A stretch of DNA of 64,000 bases from Chamaecrista fasciculata (GCA_003254925.1 QANZ01026905.1:1-64000); one strand, 5' to 3'; shown: positions 42,405-54,621, counted from the stretch's first letter. Made by a program: numbers and translations. The notes: generated by a model from the letters alone, not told the origin.

Positions 42405-43264
42405 TAGTAGTTTATTTTCTTATTTGTATTATAAAGAAGAAGAACCTGATAGTGAACCAACAACAATCGACTTGGAATCAATTGGAAGTGGACCATGATG
42501 AAGGTGATGAATGGAAATTGAATTTGGCTTATAACTGTTTCTTTTCTTTTGTTTTTTGTTGTTTCTTTCCTATTTTTTCTGTTGGTTTTCTTTGTTTTCT
42601 ATTTTCAAGATCTATCAGTGACAAACAATTAATTATATTGCCTTGCAGGAATGTAAACTTTGAGATTGGTGGCGGCAATAAGGGGATAAAAACTTTTCTA
42701 TTTCATGTGGAGAAATGGCTTTATTGTCTTTTGCTAATTTGTTTTTGCCTATGTCTTTTGCCTTTTCTTATTCAGAGAGTCTGTATTAGTGGCATTTCTT
42801 GGCTGTTTGCTATGAAATATGAGTCACGAGTGTCAGTGCATTATCAACTGTCCTATTATTAGTTCACTATTTCTCATAGACAATTAAATAGCATTGATAT
42901 ATATTTCTGGTTCAGTAAGTAGTGGTGTTATGCAGGTTTGTTTGGAGCAAGAAAAGAATACAATTTTTTTCCAAACAAATGAACAATACAGTTTTTGTTC
43001 CAAAAAAATACAATTTTTTTCCAATCAAATGAACAATACAGTTTTGGGCACAAATAAATACAGTTTTTGGCCCAAAAAAATACAGGTTTTATAAAAAAAA
43101 AATTAATAAAAGCCCGCGGACCAGCCCGTTTAGCCCGCGGGCATTGACGGGCGGTCCTGGGCATTGTTTTTGGAGCCCATTTATAAACGGGCTGGCCCGC
43201 CCCAGCCCGCCTATATGCGGGCCCATCGCAGGCCTGGGCGGGCCGGCTCGTCTTGACACCCCTA
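42405..43264 (+). other. 3' UTR and subterminal region of hAT copy 1
   Basis: Non-coding; matches the complementary region of copy 2 (43273-43800 and 36776-39105). Bases 42920-43100 hold repeated AACAATACAGTTTT-type motifs, and 43110-43264 is GC-rich with GGGC/GCCC palindromes. These are plausible transposase-binding sites. Confidence 0.55.
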
Positions 43265-43805
43265 CTACTTACTGAACCAGAAATATATATCAATGCTATT
43301 TAATTGTCTATGAGAAACAATGAACTAATAATAGGACAGTTGATAATGCACTGACACTCGTGACTCATATTTCATAGCAAACAGCCAAGAAATGCCACTA
43401 ATACAGACTCTCTGAATAAGCAAAGGCAAAAGACATAAGCAAAAACAAATTAGCAAAAGACAATAAAGCCATTTCTCCACATGAAATAGAAAAGTTTCCA
43501 TCCCCTTATTGCCGCCACCAATCTCAAAGTTTACATTCCTGTAAGGCAATATAATTAATTGTTTGTCACTGATAGATTTTGAAAATAGAAAACCAACAGA
43601 AAACAATAGGAAAGAAACAACAAAAAACAAAAGAAAAGAAACAGTTATAAGCCAAATTCAATTTCCATTCATCACCTTCATCATGGTCCACTTCCAATTG
43701 ATTCCAAGTCGATTGTTGTTGGTTCACCATCAGGTTCTTTTTCTTTATAATACAAATAAGAAAATAAATTACTAATTAGATACAAAAATAAAATGTAAAA
43801 ATACT

Positions 43806-45420
43806 CTAACATAGAAATAAGACTTCAATACCTTCAGTAGGATCAAAACCATATAGCCAATTCCGAGTACAAATTAAAGCTTGCACATTGTTTGGAAGAA
43901 GACGACTACGATACTTATTCAAAACTCGAGAACCTATACTGAAAGCTAATTCAGAAGCCACTGTGGTGATTGGAATGCTCAATATATCAAAAGCCATAAG
44001 TGCCAACTCAGGAAATCTACATCTATTTTCCTTCCAATAGCTCAAGACATCATATTGTTGATTAAAAGCCATATTGAGTCTTGGTTCATCCAAGTATGTC
44101 TGTAATTGAGATTTCCCCTCAGTTGTGACAATTTGATCACTAAGATCATTAAGAACCTTTCAACAATGCCAAAAGACAAATGAAATAATTAGTCATAAAT
44201 AATTATACATAAGATAAAAAAAAATTAAAATTAAAATTTACCAATTACCCTGAAAGCTAAAGGAATATCTTCACATGCACTTTCTCCGCCTCCACTTGAT
44301 GGAATAGTTTGATTAGAACTTGAAGGTGCCATGGTAGATTTGCTAGCATATGCATCATAGAGTTGAATTAACTTTCTCTTCACAACATCTACCTTGTGTT
44401 GATAACTAAAGGGATCAACATGCTTATAGCATTGTTCTAACAAAACAAACTTCATTCGGTGGTCAAGAACTGCCCCAAGTGCAAGCACAACACTATATTC
44501 ACCCCAATATTTGTCAAACTTAGCCTTCATTTTAGTTGTCATATCTTGAATGCAAGCATCATCATTGTTTAACTTATCTTGCAATAAGACTTCAATTTGC
44601 CAAACTTGAGAGAAATATATGTTGGAGGTCGGATATGTAGAACCTGAAATCAAGTTGGTAATATCATAAAATGGTCTAAAAAATATAGCCATTTTTCTTG
44701 CTCTATCCCATTCAAGAGTCGATGGACAATTCTTGTAGTTTTCATCCACCATTTGATAGCTACCAAAAGCACGTCTATACTTTAGCGCACATTCCAGCAT
44801 CACAAAAGTTGAATTCCATCTTGTTTGTACATCTAAACATAAACTAGCACCCGACTGAATTCCAAGATCATTTGCACACTCATCAAACTTTCTCATGCTT
44901 GACTCAGAACCCTTCACATACTTAACACTTTCTCTAATTTTGTGGACAGCATCATCAGCTATAGTCCGACCTTCTTTCACAATTAAGTTCAATATATGGG
45001 CACAACATCGCACATGAAAAAAATCACCATTGCATATCAAATGATCTTTAACAAACAGATGATCTTTCAACTTCTCCACCATTTTAGTATTGTTTTGTGC
45101 ATTATCCAAACTAATTGAAAATATTTTTCCCTCTATCTCCCAGTCTCTTAAAAATTCAACCAATTTTCTAGTCAACTCATGCCTAGTATGTGGAGGTGGA
45201 AAAGCACAAAAAGCAATAATTTTATTGCGCAAGGTGAAGGTTGAATCAACATAATGTGCAGTCAAAGAAATATAACCCTCTGTAGTGCAAGTTGTCCAAA
45301 CATCAGATTTTAAACAAATCCTACTAGGAATATTAGCCAATTCTCGTTTCAAGATTTCTTTTTTAGACAAATACACTTTCCAAACATCAGCAGCAGCAGT
45401 ATTCCTAGTAATAAATTTTA
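43806..45420 (-). pseudogene. hAT transposase, 5'-truncated (copy 2)
   Basis: Aligns with copy 1 from KFITRNTAA onward. The long open part 45420-44231 covers the RNase H-like core without the frame changes of copy 1. After an intron, 44157-43806 carries the dimerisation region ending FDPTEG. The donor GAAG/GTATTG after FDPTE is preserved. The BED finger and N terminus (about 165 residues) are gone. The first residues of the present reading frame (MQFTL) come from the MULE end beside it, not from the transposase. Confidence 0.85.
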
Positions 45421-46569
45421 GGGTAAATTGCAATTTGGTACCCTGTGGTTAGGGGCGGTTCCCCTTTGGTACCCTGAAAGAAAATTTTTTGCATTGTGGT
45501 ACCCCGTGGTTTGCTCCGTTAGCGATTTGGTCCCCTGAGGTTTTTTTCTGTTAGGATTTAACGGAAAATGTACGTTAAAATGTCAAAAATCTCCTAAAAA
45601 GTCTTCTCTTATGCGTTTAAGTCCTTTCCCTTTACTAAAAGGGATCAAAACATAAAGAATTAATTATAAAAGGGTCTTTAGAATTCTAATATTATAGATT
45701 TTTCTCCTTTTCATAAGATTTCTTTTGAATAGGTCCTGATTTAATTACACTTTAATCCAAAAAGTTTATGATCTTTATCAAAATAGTCCTTAGAACCTCA
45801 AAAGACAAATGAGCATCTATGATTTATNNNNNNNNNNNNNNNNNNNNNNNNNNNNNNNNNNNNNNNNNNNNNNNNNNNNNNNNNNNNNNNNNNNNNNNNN
45901 NNNNNNNNNNNNNNNNNNNNNNNNNNNNNNNNNNNNNNNNNNNNNNNNNNNNNNNNNNNNNNNNNNNNNNNNNNNNNNNNNNNNNNNNNNNNNNNNNNNN
46001 NNNNNNNNNNNNNNNNNNNNNNNNNNNNNNNNNNNNNNNNNNNNNNNNNNNNNNNNNNNNNNNNNNNNNNNNNNNNNNNNNNNNNNNNNNNNNNNNNNNN
46101 NNNNNNNNNNNNNNNNNNNNNNNNNNNNNNNNNNNNNNNNNNNNNNNNNNNNNNNNNNNNNNNNNNNNNNNNNNNNNNNNNNNNNNNNNNNNNNNNNNNN
46201 NNNNNNNNNNNNNNNNNNNNNNNNNNNNNNNNNATTAAAGTGTAATTAAATCAGGACCTATTCAAAAGAAATCTTATGAAAAGGAGAAAAATCTATAATA
46301 TTAGAATTCTAAAGACCCTTTTATAATTAATTCTTTATGTTTTGATCCCTTTTAGTAAAGGGAAAGGACTTAAACGCATAAGAGAAGACTTTTTAGGAGA
46401 TTTTTGACATTTTAACATACATTTTCCGTTAAATCCTAACAGAAAAAAACCTCAGGGGACCAAATCGCTAACGGAGCAAACCACAGGGTACCACAATGCA
46501 AAAAGTTTTCTTTCAGGGTACCAAAGGGGAACCGCCCCTAACCACAGGGTACCAAATTGCATTTTACCC
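45421..46569. mobile_element. Pack-MULE-like element, copy 2
   Basis: Same ends and arms as 36940-38908 (GGGTAAATTGCAATTTGGTA at the left), including the arm asymmetry. TAAATTTTA flanks both sides exactly (45412-45420 and 46570-46578). The middle is an assembly gap, so it is unknown whether it carries the same gene fragment. Confidence 0.88.
45828..46233. other. Assembly gap (406 N) in MULE copy 2
   Basis: Copy 1 has about 1.24 kb between the equivalent positions (about 37328 and 38573), so the real missing length may be larger than the N run. Confidence 0.95.
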
Positions 46570-46578
46570 TAAATTTTA

Positions 46579-47152
46579 TTCATATCTCACGTGAAAGGAG
46601 ATATGATTAGAGTTTGACAAAGGAAAAATCTATGAATTTATTTTTGTCTTGCATTAAGCCAACTCTCCCATTAACTGCCTACTTTCTCCTATATATTTAT
46701 ATAGATGAGGTAGGAATTTGGCCCAAAAATAAAAATAAAAGGAGGTAGGAACTAAAATTGACAACTTGAAAACAGTGTAGATCGGATGCATGAAGATGAG
46801 AAGCAGAGATGTGATAATTGTGAGTGGAAAAAGGCCTCCTTAATTGCTGTTCTACCTTCAATTATAATTTATATGGCATGAAACGCAATGCAATCAATTC
46901 ATCAAGAGAGAAGAAAACCAAAATTTAATTAAAGATCCCTGAGTGTAAAGTAAGGAAGCTGAGAAGATATCAACCAAATTTAATTATTTATTATTCTACA
47001 CACTAACTTGTCTGATATAAGCATTCAACAGGACAGAATTAGTACAGCTTAATTGTACTATAGCATTATTAATTATTTATTATACATTACTCTAATCACT
47101 CTGCTCTGCTGCATACATCATAACAGCTTTATATTACAAGAGAATGAAGGTG
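46579..47152. other. Spacer 3' of the resistance-gene relic
   Basis: AT-rich. Sequence beyond 46579 no longer matches the hAT element, so it is the old flank of the truncated copy. The right part may be 3' UTR of the TIR-NBS-LRR relic. Confidence 0.45.
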
Positions 47153-50100
47153 TTAAAGCTGATCCCCAATAACCTTCAATTGATTGGGAGGGTTGAATTG
47201 GATGTCATCCATGTTTGTTTCCTTCCTGTACACATAAACTCCACACTCAAATGTTGTTAAATCTTGGGATGTGCACTTAATCTCCACATGATTCCAATCA
47301 TTTTGTTGTAGAGCATTGCGAGAGAGTCGATCTCAAGTATCAGGTTCTAAATCACACAGGAGGGTTAGATATCCAGCAATTGAGGAAAAAGGTCTAAGAA
47401 TAGTGGGGAATTCTCGATGACCATTGATGTCAAAAGTCATAGTAATTTTTGACCATTGGAGTATCTCATCATTATGTTCCTTGAAGATAAATGTCATAGC
47501 AAAAGGGGAAATTTTTGACGAGTCCAAAATGACAATGTGCTTCCGTCACAACGATGGTCAAACCAATCTGGAATCGCTGCTTTAGGCATTAAAATTTCTA
47601 TCTCAGACACCTCCTCCAATGGCTATGACGACATTGACATTCCAAGATTTTAGCTCAAAATGATACCAACAAGTAACAATAGATCCATTTACATCAAAAT
47701 TTCTGTTTTCCACTAATCTAGCTACGACAATTGAATATACAATTTTTTCTACCAGACTAGGTGAGAGATACTAATACTATTATCGAATAGTTAGAAACCA
47801 ACCACATCAAATGACATCAAATATGTACTACATAATAATTAATATAGGAAAATTTAAATAGAAAATTCCCTTATTTAAGTTTTTCAATTCAATAGTAAAT
47901 GCCATGTTAAAGAGAGATGTGTCCTAGTTACTTAAACACATTATAAGAGAGAGAGAGAGAAAGGAATCAACAAAATTACCTTAGACCATAACAAGCTTAT
48001 TGACTCTGAAGTCAATTCAGCACAGTTTGTTGCATTTATATCGTAAGTTGTTGAGGGCAGTTCTGGAATTTCCTTAAGCTTTGTGCATTGGCTCACATCA
48101 AGAATTGACAGGTGAACAGATTCTTTAATGCATGTTGGGAGACGTACAAAATGGTTCCCTGGTACATACAAGGAGAACAACAAGGGACAACATTTTAGAA
48201 TAAGTTGAAGATCTTCATCTGTTAAACCACATCTTGCTAATCTCAAGAATCCTAAAGTAGTGCAGATAGTTGGAAGTAAGTGGATGATTCGAAACCTTGT
48301 GAGTGATTCTTTCTGATCTATAACACTTTCCCGGGATTCCATTTCTAATTGGTCTAATCCTGTGAGATTACCAATAGATAGTGGTAGCTCCTCAATACCT
48401 GTATCTGCTACATAAAGATATCGTAGCTTCCTCATCTCTCCAACTATGTTTGGCAGGCATTCCAGTTCCTTGCAACCGTGAAGTCCAAGATATTCAAGAG
48501 AAGGCAACCACATATTTGATAGAAGACTACTAAGCTTAGTGCATTCTGACACATAAATAAGTAAAATGTTTAAGAAATCCAACAAACTCGTGAATCTCTA
48601 TTAGATTCTCACATCCACGAAGTCTCACACTTCTTAAAGATGGAACTCCAGACATGTCAGGCACATGAGTTATGAATTTACAATTCGATAGACTTATGTC
48701 AACCAAATATGGACATTTCTGCAAAAACAGAATACTAATTAAAAGACTAGACAACATGAAACACAAAGTTGATATTGGTTAGTTAGAATGGTGTTACATG
48801 TTTGAATTATGTATGTACGAGAAAGGGAAGCAAAGCAACCAAGCTTACATGATTTTTCCAGCTTCACTATACAACTATTTGGTAATCTGAGGACACCGAG
48901 ATTCATTGGACTGAAACCACATGGCAAAGACTCTGAAGGGTAATGCTCCCATTCAAGAATTCTTAAATTGTTTGGTAGACAATTAGGTCCAACTGAAAAT
49001 TGCGCTTTTCGAATAATCAGAATTCTAAGATTCTTCATCTTCTCGAAGGCTCTACCACTCCACTCTATTTCCTCCTCTTCTTCTTTGGGATCAAGCATTA
49101 TTCCTTCAATATTGCTACTTCCCTTTGAAAAACAAGTAGAAACATCTAAAACTTGTTGGTTTTATAACTAGTTATTGCACTCAAACTATGACAAACAACG
49201 AGATCAAATTTGTTTTAAAACTAAAAAGTAAATTATATAGTGTTAAAAGTAAGGATCTTATCGAATTTTTAGTTAATACTCTGAGAACATCCTCATGATT
49301 AAACAATCTGCTGCGCTTCCCAGGTTTTGATGGTGCTTCCATCCTAACAATCTCTTTTCCCATGTCTTGTATTAGATCATGCATTCTCACGTAGTCATGT
49401 TCAATAGTAAGGAGAGATTTATCCACAAGAACTCCTATGCAATATTATGGTCCAAAATCACATGCTGCTAGAATCTTTGCAATGTAATCCAAACTCTCTC
49501 CTTTAAAGAAACAAGCAAAGTCAAGAAAAATAAACTTCGCAGTTTCTTCTAAGCAATCATAGCTCACTTTGAGAATGTCATAAATCTCTCTCTCTAGAAT
49601 CCTCTTATATTGTTCCAATGCACATTCACATTCCTCTACACTTTTACCAGTCAAATTGCAGCCTATTACCTTTAAAGCCAATGGAAGGCCCTTTGCATAT
49701 CCCACCACACGGCTAGACACATCTTCGAATCTTGTTGGAGGTTGGCTCATTTTGAAGGAACTCCAACAAAAGAGTTCAAGAGCTTCATGCTCATTTAGCA
49801 GTTTCATTTCATAACACTTTTTAACATTATGAGCCTTTAGCAAATGTTTATCTCTTGTTGTTATAATAATCCTACTACCACGACCAAACCAATCAAATCC
49901 TCCTGGAAGTTTTTCTAGCTGCACAAGTTTGTCTACATCATCAAGAACCATAAAAACTTTCCGACAACAAAGTCTACTTTTTATTCTATCAGCACCTTCA
50001 TCCACACTACATAATTTGATATCTTTCTCTTTAAGTAGCTGAGATAGAAGTTGCTCTTGAAGTTGTAGCATGTTGTTGTAACCATTCCATCTTTCTCTAA

Positions 50101-51180
50101 CACCACCCAAAAAAGTTGCACATTCAAAATCATCAACAATCATGTTATACAGAACTTTGGTAAGTGTTGTTTTCCCGATTCCACCAGCACCATGAATTCC
50201 TAGCATACAAACTTTATCATCATTGTAACTAATATCTAGGAGTAACATCAATTCCTCTATGTGTCGTTGGTGATCAATTATATTTTCACCGACATATATA
50301 CATTCTCGGTGTAATTTAGTCAATGTCATTTCCACAATCTTTTGGATTAATTCATATTCATACCTGCAAATGGAAAATCCATTTTAGTAAAATCAAGTTT
50401 TTATCTGTTCAAAAATATGAAAATCAAGGTGAAATTCTATCCACAAAATAATATTTGTAAGTTTGAAACTATAACTGGATGTAGGACTTTAAACTTTATA
50501 TTTTTACTTTTCCCAAATTTTCATGGGCGTGTTATGTATGCTTAGTAATAGTCATATATTAACAACTATTGAGTGTTAAGTAACTTCTGGTAAAAGTAAA
50601 TGATAGATATAATAAAGATTTAATTAATAGAATGTGCATATTACATACCCATCATTCCCAGGACGCCATTCCCAACCTTTCATAGAGGCAACTTAAAACA
50701 AAGATGATCTCCACTTGAGCACTTTCGCTGGGTCATTGATGAACCTTTTTTCATGTTTAGTCATGGCATCTGCATAACTATTTCTTTGATATCGTAAATC
50801 TGATGGTGCAATACTGCAATCTTATAAAAGATTGGCCAAACCAGTTGTTTGTTTTTCTCCTTGCAGTCAAGTATCTTGGAAAGTTCTTCTAGACACCATG
50901 TGGAAGATGCATAGTTTTGTGATAGAACAAGGATTAAAATCCTTGATTGTTCAATAGCTTGAAGAAGAGAATTTGAAAGTTGATCCCCAATCTTCAACTC
51001 TTTATCATCAATGAATGTGTTGATTCCCTTTTGATGCAAGGCATTGTAGAGATTACCAGTAAAGGTGAAGCGAGTGTCTTTGCCTCTAAAACTCAAGAAA
51101 ACATCTTATCGCCTCTTGGGTTCTTGTGTAGAAGCAGAGGATGATGTTTCTTGATCTTTAATAAGAGTAAGAACCACCAT
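47153..51180 (-). pseudogene. TIR-NBS-LRR (TNL) disease resistance gene, pseudogene
   Basis: Intracellular immune receptors of this class detect pathogen effectors. Order on the minus strand: start MVVLTLIKDQETSSS at 51180, TIR domain (DVFLSFRGKDTR; GINTFIDDKELKIGDQLSNS) to about 50650, NB-ARC 50365-49260 (P-loop GAGGIGKTT, LDDVD, GSRIIITTRD, GLPLAL, then MHD-like MHDLIQDMGKEIVR), LRR exons about 49121-48840 and 48720-47980, and a C-terminal post-LRR exon 47590-47153. Damage: TAA at 51106-51108 where RRYDVF is expected; a frame change near 50815; a stop near 50695; TAA at 49445-49447 after CDFGP; a frame change near 48570; a stop at 47333-47335. With at least six lesions the full receptor cannot be made. 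No neighbouring TNL copy is in the window. Confidence 0.9.
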
Positions 51181-51809
51181 TATCGCCAAGTGTTATTAGC
51201 AGTATAGCCTTAGGTTAGCAATAAGCACAGCTCTTTAAGTACTCAAGAATGAAAATGAAGTGAAGTTTCCCACTTTGAAGTGGCAGTCTTGGCAATAATT
51301 GAGATAACAAAGTTAGATGCAAACCCACAATTCTTTAGACTTCTTGCAAGACTTTGGTACTAATCATTATTTCTTAATTTATTGGCACTATCCATGACTT
51401 AACTATTAAGGCAAACATTATAAGGTAAGATATAATTAAGTTGATCATAAACCATATTATAAAGGTGGAGGGCGGCCATTAATAAATGGATGTTGAGACA
51501 TGGAATTCAAAGTCTAGTTGTTGTTATGAATTTTATAAATCAAAATTATAAGGGTTAATTACACTGTTTGACAATGGCAACCCCTGTTTTGCATCATTAA
51601 CCGTGTGGGTTGATTAACATATATTATCTCATTTCTGCACTTGAATAATTTTTTTATTAAACCGTGTTTTAAAGTTGACTTTAGGAAATTTACTCTAAAT
51701 TAATTACATGAAGTCAGCAAATAAAGACAACTTCAGCTCATGAGGAGGGTTTTTCCAAGAGACAAGCCTCGCATTGCTTCTAGCACTCTAACTAAAGTAT
51801 TAGCACATT
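51181..51809. other. 5' flank of the TNL relic
   Basis: AT-rich former promoter region. No feature identified. Confidence 0.4.
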
Positions 51810-53168
51810 GATCTGACCAAATATGGTCATGTTTTCTAGTGGCTTTTCATAGTGTTTTATGATGATTTATGAGCTTAATTGCATGATTTAGCCTCTAGTT
51901 GTGATGATTTGGTTATACTTGTGATTGAATGCATTTTAATCCTTTTAGTGTTCAATTATGTGATTTTCTCGGGTTTTATATTAATTTGGATTTTATCTTA
52001 TGAGTCTGAGATATTACATTAGCTTTATTAGCATTTACAGGTTAGGATGAAGTCTAACTTGGAAGAAATCACAAGGAAAAGGGCCAAGAAGAGCTTGAAT
52101 CACATGCTGAAGGACTAAATTGGAAAGCAGAGAAGTTTGTGTTTATTTCTGATACCTCGCCACCTACCTCGCCATGAGGCCTCCCGCGGCGAACTCCACG
52201 GTAAACACCCAATTTTGTGTGGAAATTAAATGAAACAGTGTGTTTCATGCTGGACCAAATTTCCATGACCTAACCCGGCTCAGAACCCGAGGAGGGCGCG
52301 ATTTTAATCCCTAATTGTCTCATTTTCAAGGGAGGCACACTCTCCTTCATCTTCTCCATTTTCTCTCATCTCTCACCTTCATCCATGGCTATTTTGGAGG
52401 CTAGGAGGCTTGGTGAAGCTAAATTTCTCTCCATGAGCGGCTAGATTCCACACACGGAGGAGGAGGATTGGAGGAGGCTCGAGCTTGGTTGTACACTTAG
52501 GGGGTTTTACTTTACTCTTTTTATAGTTTTATATTAGGATTTGAGTTTATCTTGGTTAGATAGCTTGTTATTCTGATATTGACTGTATATTTGAGATTGG
52601 ATTATGAATTCTGAGATGTATTGATTATTATTTATCTTGATTACGATCCGTTCGGATACGGTGTAGTTTGTTTGACTAGTAATTGAGATAAGTTTCTCTG
52701 TGGTAACTTGGTTTGAGTTATAGAGTTACCTGAATCCATTATTTTATCTCACCATTAGCTTTATTAGAGTGATTATCTTGGTTATGGTCATAATTGAGTT
52801 AATTGCTATGTTTAACGGTAGTTAGACAACTTTACTAAATGGTTTGTGAAGTAATTACTCTGATCTTTGTAAGCTAGGATGGCCAAATTCGATCCCTCCG
52901 TTGAGTATTTCCATTAATAAGTGTCTTTATTATCTTTTTAGTTTAGTTTTATAATTAAAAATCACAAAACATTTTAGTTTTATAACCTTTAGTTTTCTTG
53001 CACACCAAGTGTTTGATAAAATGCCTTGTTCTTTACCCGATTAGTTAAGTCTTTTATAATTTATTATTGAACCTTTGCAAGTGGTTCCTCGTGAGATATG
53101 ACCCGGATTGCACCTCTATAGTGCATTTATTTCAGTTATTTGGCCACCTTACGACGGGTGCGGTCACA
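51810..53168 (+). repeat. Possible decayed LTR
   Basis: Text typical of plant gypsy-like LTRs: GGTTCCTCGTGAGATATGAC followed by CGACGGGTGCGGTCACA at the right end, and a GC-richer middle (52150-52500). TG...CA limits are plausible, but I find no target duplication and no internal domain. An old solo LTR is the best guess. Confidence 0.4.
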
Positions 53169-53879
53169 CCTAAATTTGGCTCAGCAACTTAAAACAGCTC
53201 ATTTACAGCGGCATACCCTTAAATGGAGCTCAGATCCATAGAGATTAGTCCTTGACTTGTTGGCTGGGGATACCTTGGGAACAAAAAAAAAGCTCATTCA
53301 CTAGGTGTTTTTCTCTTTATTAATATTTTTTGTCTGAATTCAGGGGTAGATCCAAGTTGGTTCAGAAGTTTAGAAAGTAATTATCATTGAATTGGAAGTG
53401 TTGAATGTAATATGCTTTCCATCTACTGTTAATCGGAGGAGAGATAGATGAGGTAGGAATTAAAATTGTCTAGACTATAGTGATGTATAGTGTATGTATG
53501 TTTCAAGGACCAAAAATCTATATGGAAATTAATATATATATATATATATATATATATGCGAGCTCGCGAGTTGGGTTGGGTTCACAACCCCGCCCTGAAC
53601 CTGCATATGTGGGGGATGAAATCTTTTGGACCAAACTAGGGGTGACAAAATAGTTGGATTGAGTTGGTTTTGAATGGGTTGTAAATGGTTGGGTTATAAA
53701 TGGGTCAATGACCCATTTATATTTGTTAAATGGGTTATGGGTGGGTCATGACCCATGAAATCAAGGGTCGACCCAACCCATCCCATGAACATATCTTAAA
53801 ATATTTATATTATTTAATAATTAAATTATTTAATAAAATAAAAAATTAATTATTTAATTTGTAAACTAATTAATGAGCA
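53169..53879. other. Spacer with AT microsatellite and hAT-like end
   Basis: An (AT)n run lies at about 53529-53558. From about 53637, TAGGGGTGACAAAATAG followed by repeated GGGTCATGACCCAT motifs looks like the end of another hAT-type element; no partner end was found. No gene. Confidence 0.45.
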
Positions 53880-54345
53880 TAATTTTTAAATTATTCAAAT
53901 TTAGGACTAAATTGTATTCTTTCATCAGATATTGGACTAATTTGCAATTTCCATCTTATTTTCATATTTTATTCAAATTAGATTTTGACCCCAAAATGTT
54001 TTTGAAATTTTCATTTTAGTCCTCAAATATCATGATCAAGGGACATTTTTGGAAAATTTAAAAACATTTGGGGGCATTCTGTAATTTTTGCAAAAATTTG
54101 TGAAATTCATCTTCCTTCTGTTGACCCTAAGGTTTTGTTTGACTAAAATGCATTCATTTTTCAGATTTAGGACTAATTTGTAATTTTACTATTTTCACAA
54201 TACTTTTCAAAATTATAATTTGACCCCAAATATTTTATAAAATTTTCATTTTAGTCCTCAAATATTATGTTGAAGGATATTTTTGTAAATTTTGAAATTA
54301 TATGGGGTCATTTTGTAATTTTTGCAAAAAGTATTTCATTTTTTT
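53880..54345. repeat. Imperfect tandem duplication, about 237-bp unit
   Basis: Blocks such as TTTTCATTTTAGTCCTCAAA and TGTAATTTTTGCAAAAA recur about 237 bp apart, with intervening TTTGACCCC also repeated. Non-coding. Confidence 0.6.
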
Positions 54346-54621
54346 TTCCATACTCTGATGCCAAATATTGCTTTCACAGGTCTTGTTGATACTTGAAAGT
54401 TGAAACTGATGGTGTCATAGCGATAACATAATAAATTTCTTGTTGTCTTAATAGTATCATTGAAAATTCTATTTTTCGTGAACATGCCAAGAACTTAGAA
54501 AGAATTTGTCCTTAGCTTCCCCAATTTGTTTTTTCAGACACTCGGGAAAAGCTTGTTTATTAAATTTTTGTCTGCATCAGATTTAAATTTTAGACTGCAG
54601 TTGATTCACTTTCATGTATGA
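54346..54621. other. Short spacer left of the solo LTR
   Basis: No gene, RNA or repeat recognised. Confidence 0.4.

Larger units (their letters stand above)
39106..43264 (+). mobile_element. hAT transposon copy 1 (complete, plus strand)
   Basis: 4159 bp. The left TIR TAGGGGTGTCAAAACGGGCC faces the right TIR ...GTCTTGACACCCCTA. The 8-mer CTACTTAC flanks both sides exactly (39098-39105 and 43265-43272), the hAT duplication size. The terminal regions are rich in GCCCGCGGGC and AAACGGGCT motifs. The right subterminal part has near-repeats of AACAATACAGTTTT separated by A/T tracts. It holds a full-length but damaged transposase gene. It is inserted tail to tail in hAT copy 2 of the same family. 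Confidence 0.93.
36776..45420 (-). mobile_element. hAT transposon copy 2 (outer, minus strand), 5'-truncated and split
   Basis: Surviving parts are 36776-36939 plus 38918-39105 (3' terminal region, TIR TAGGGGTGTCAAGACGGGCC) and 43265-45420 (3' UTR and most of the transposase, minus strand). The second hAT copy (39106-43264) and a Pack-MULE-like element (36940-38908) interrupt it. The left junction flank is CTCAAAAT (36768-36775). The 5' end with the zinc finger and the other TIR is missing: homology stops at 45420, exactly where another MULE element is inserted. Confidence 0.85.

Noticed and set aside
42452-42862. Hydrophobic frame with possible membrane segments downstream of the transposase
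   Set aside because: It is repeated in hAT copy 2 as 3' UTR and its Phe/Cys-rich run reflects T-rich sequence; no domain is evident.
36776-43264. Single large hAT element with unusual double ends
   Set aside because: The exact CTACTTAC duplication at the inner borders shows two separate insertions instead.
52069-52266. Short minus-strand frame in the possible LTR
   Set aside because: No domain, no splice context, and it lies in sequence that reads as a decayed LTR.
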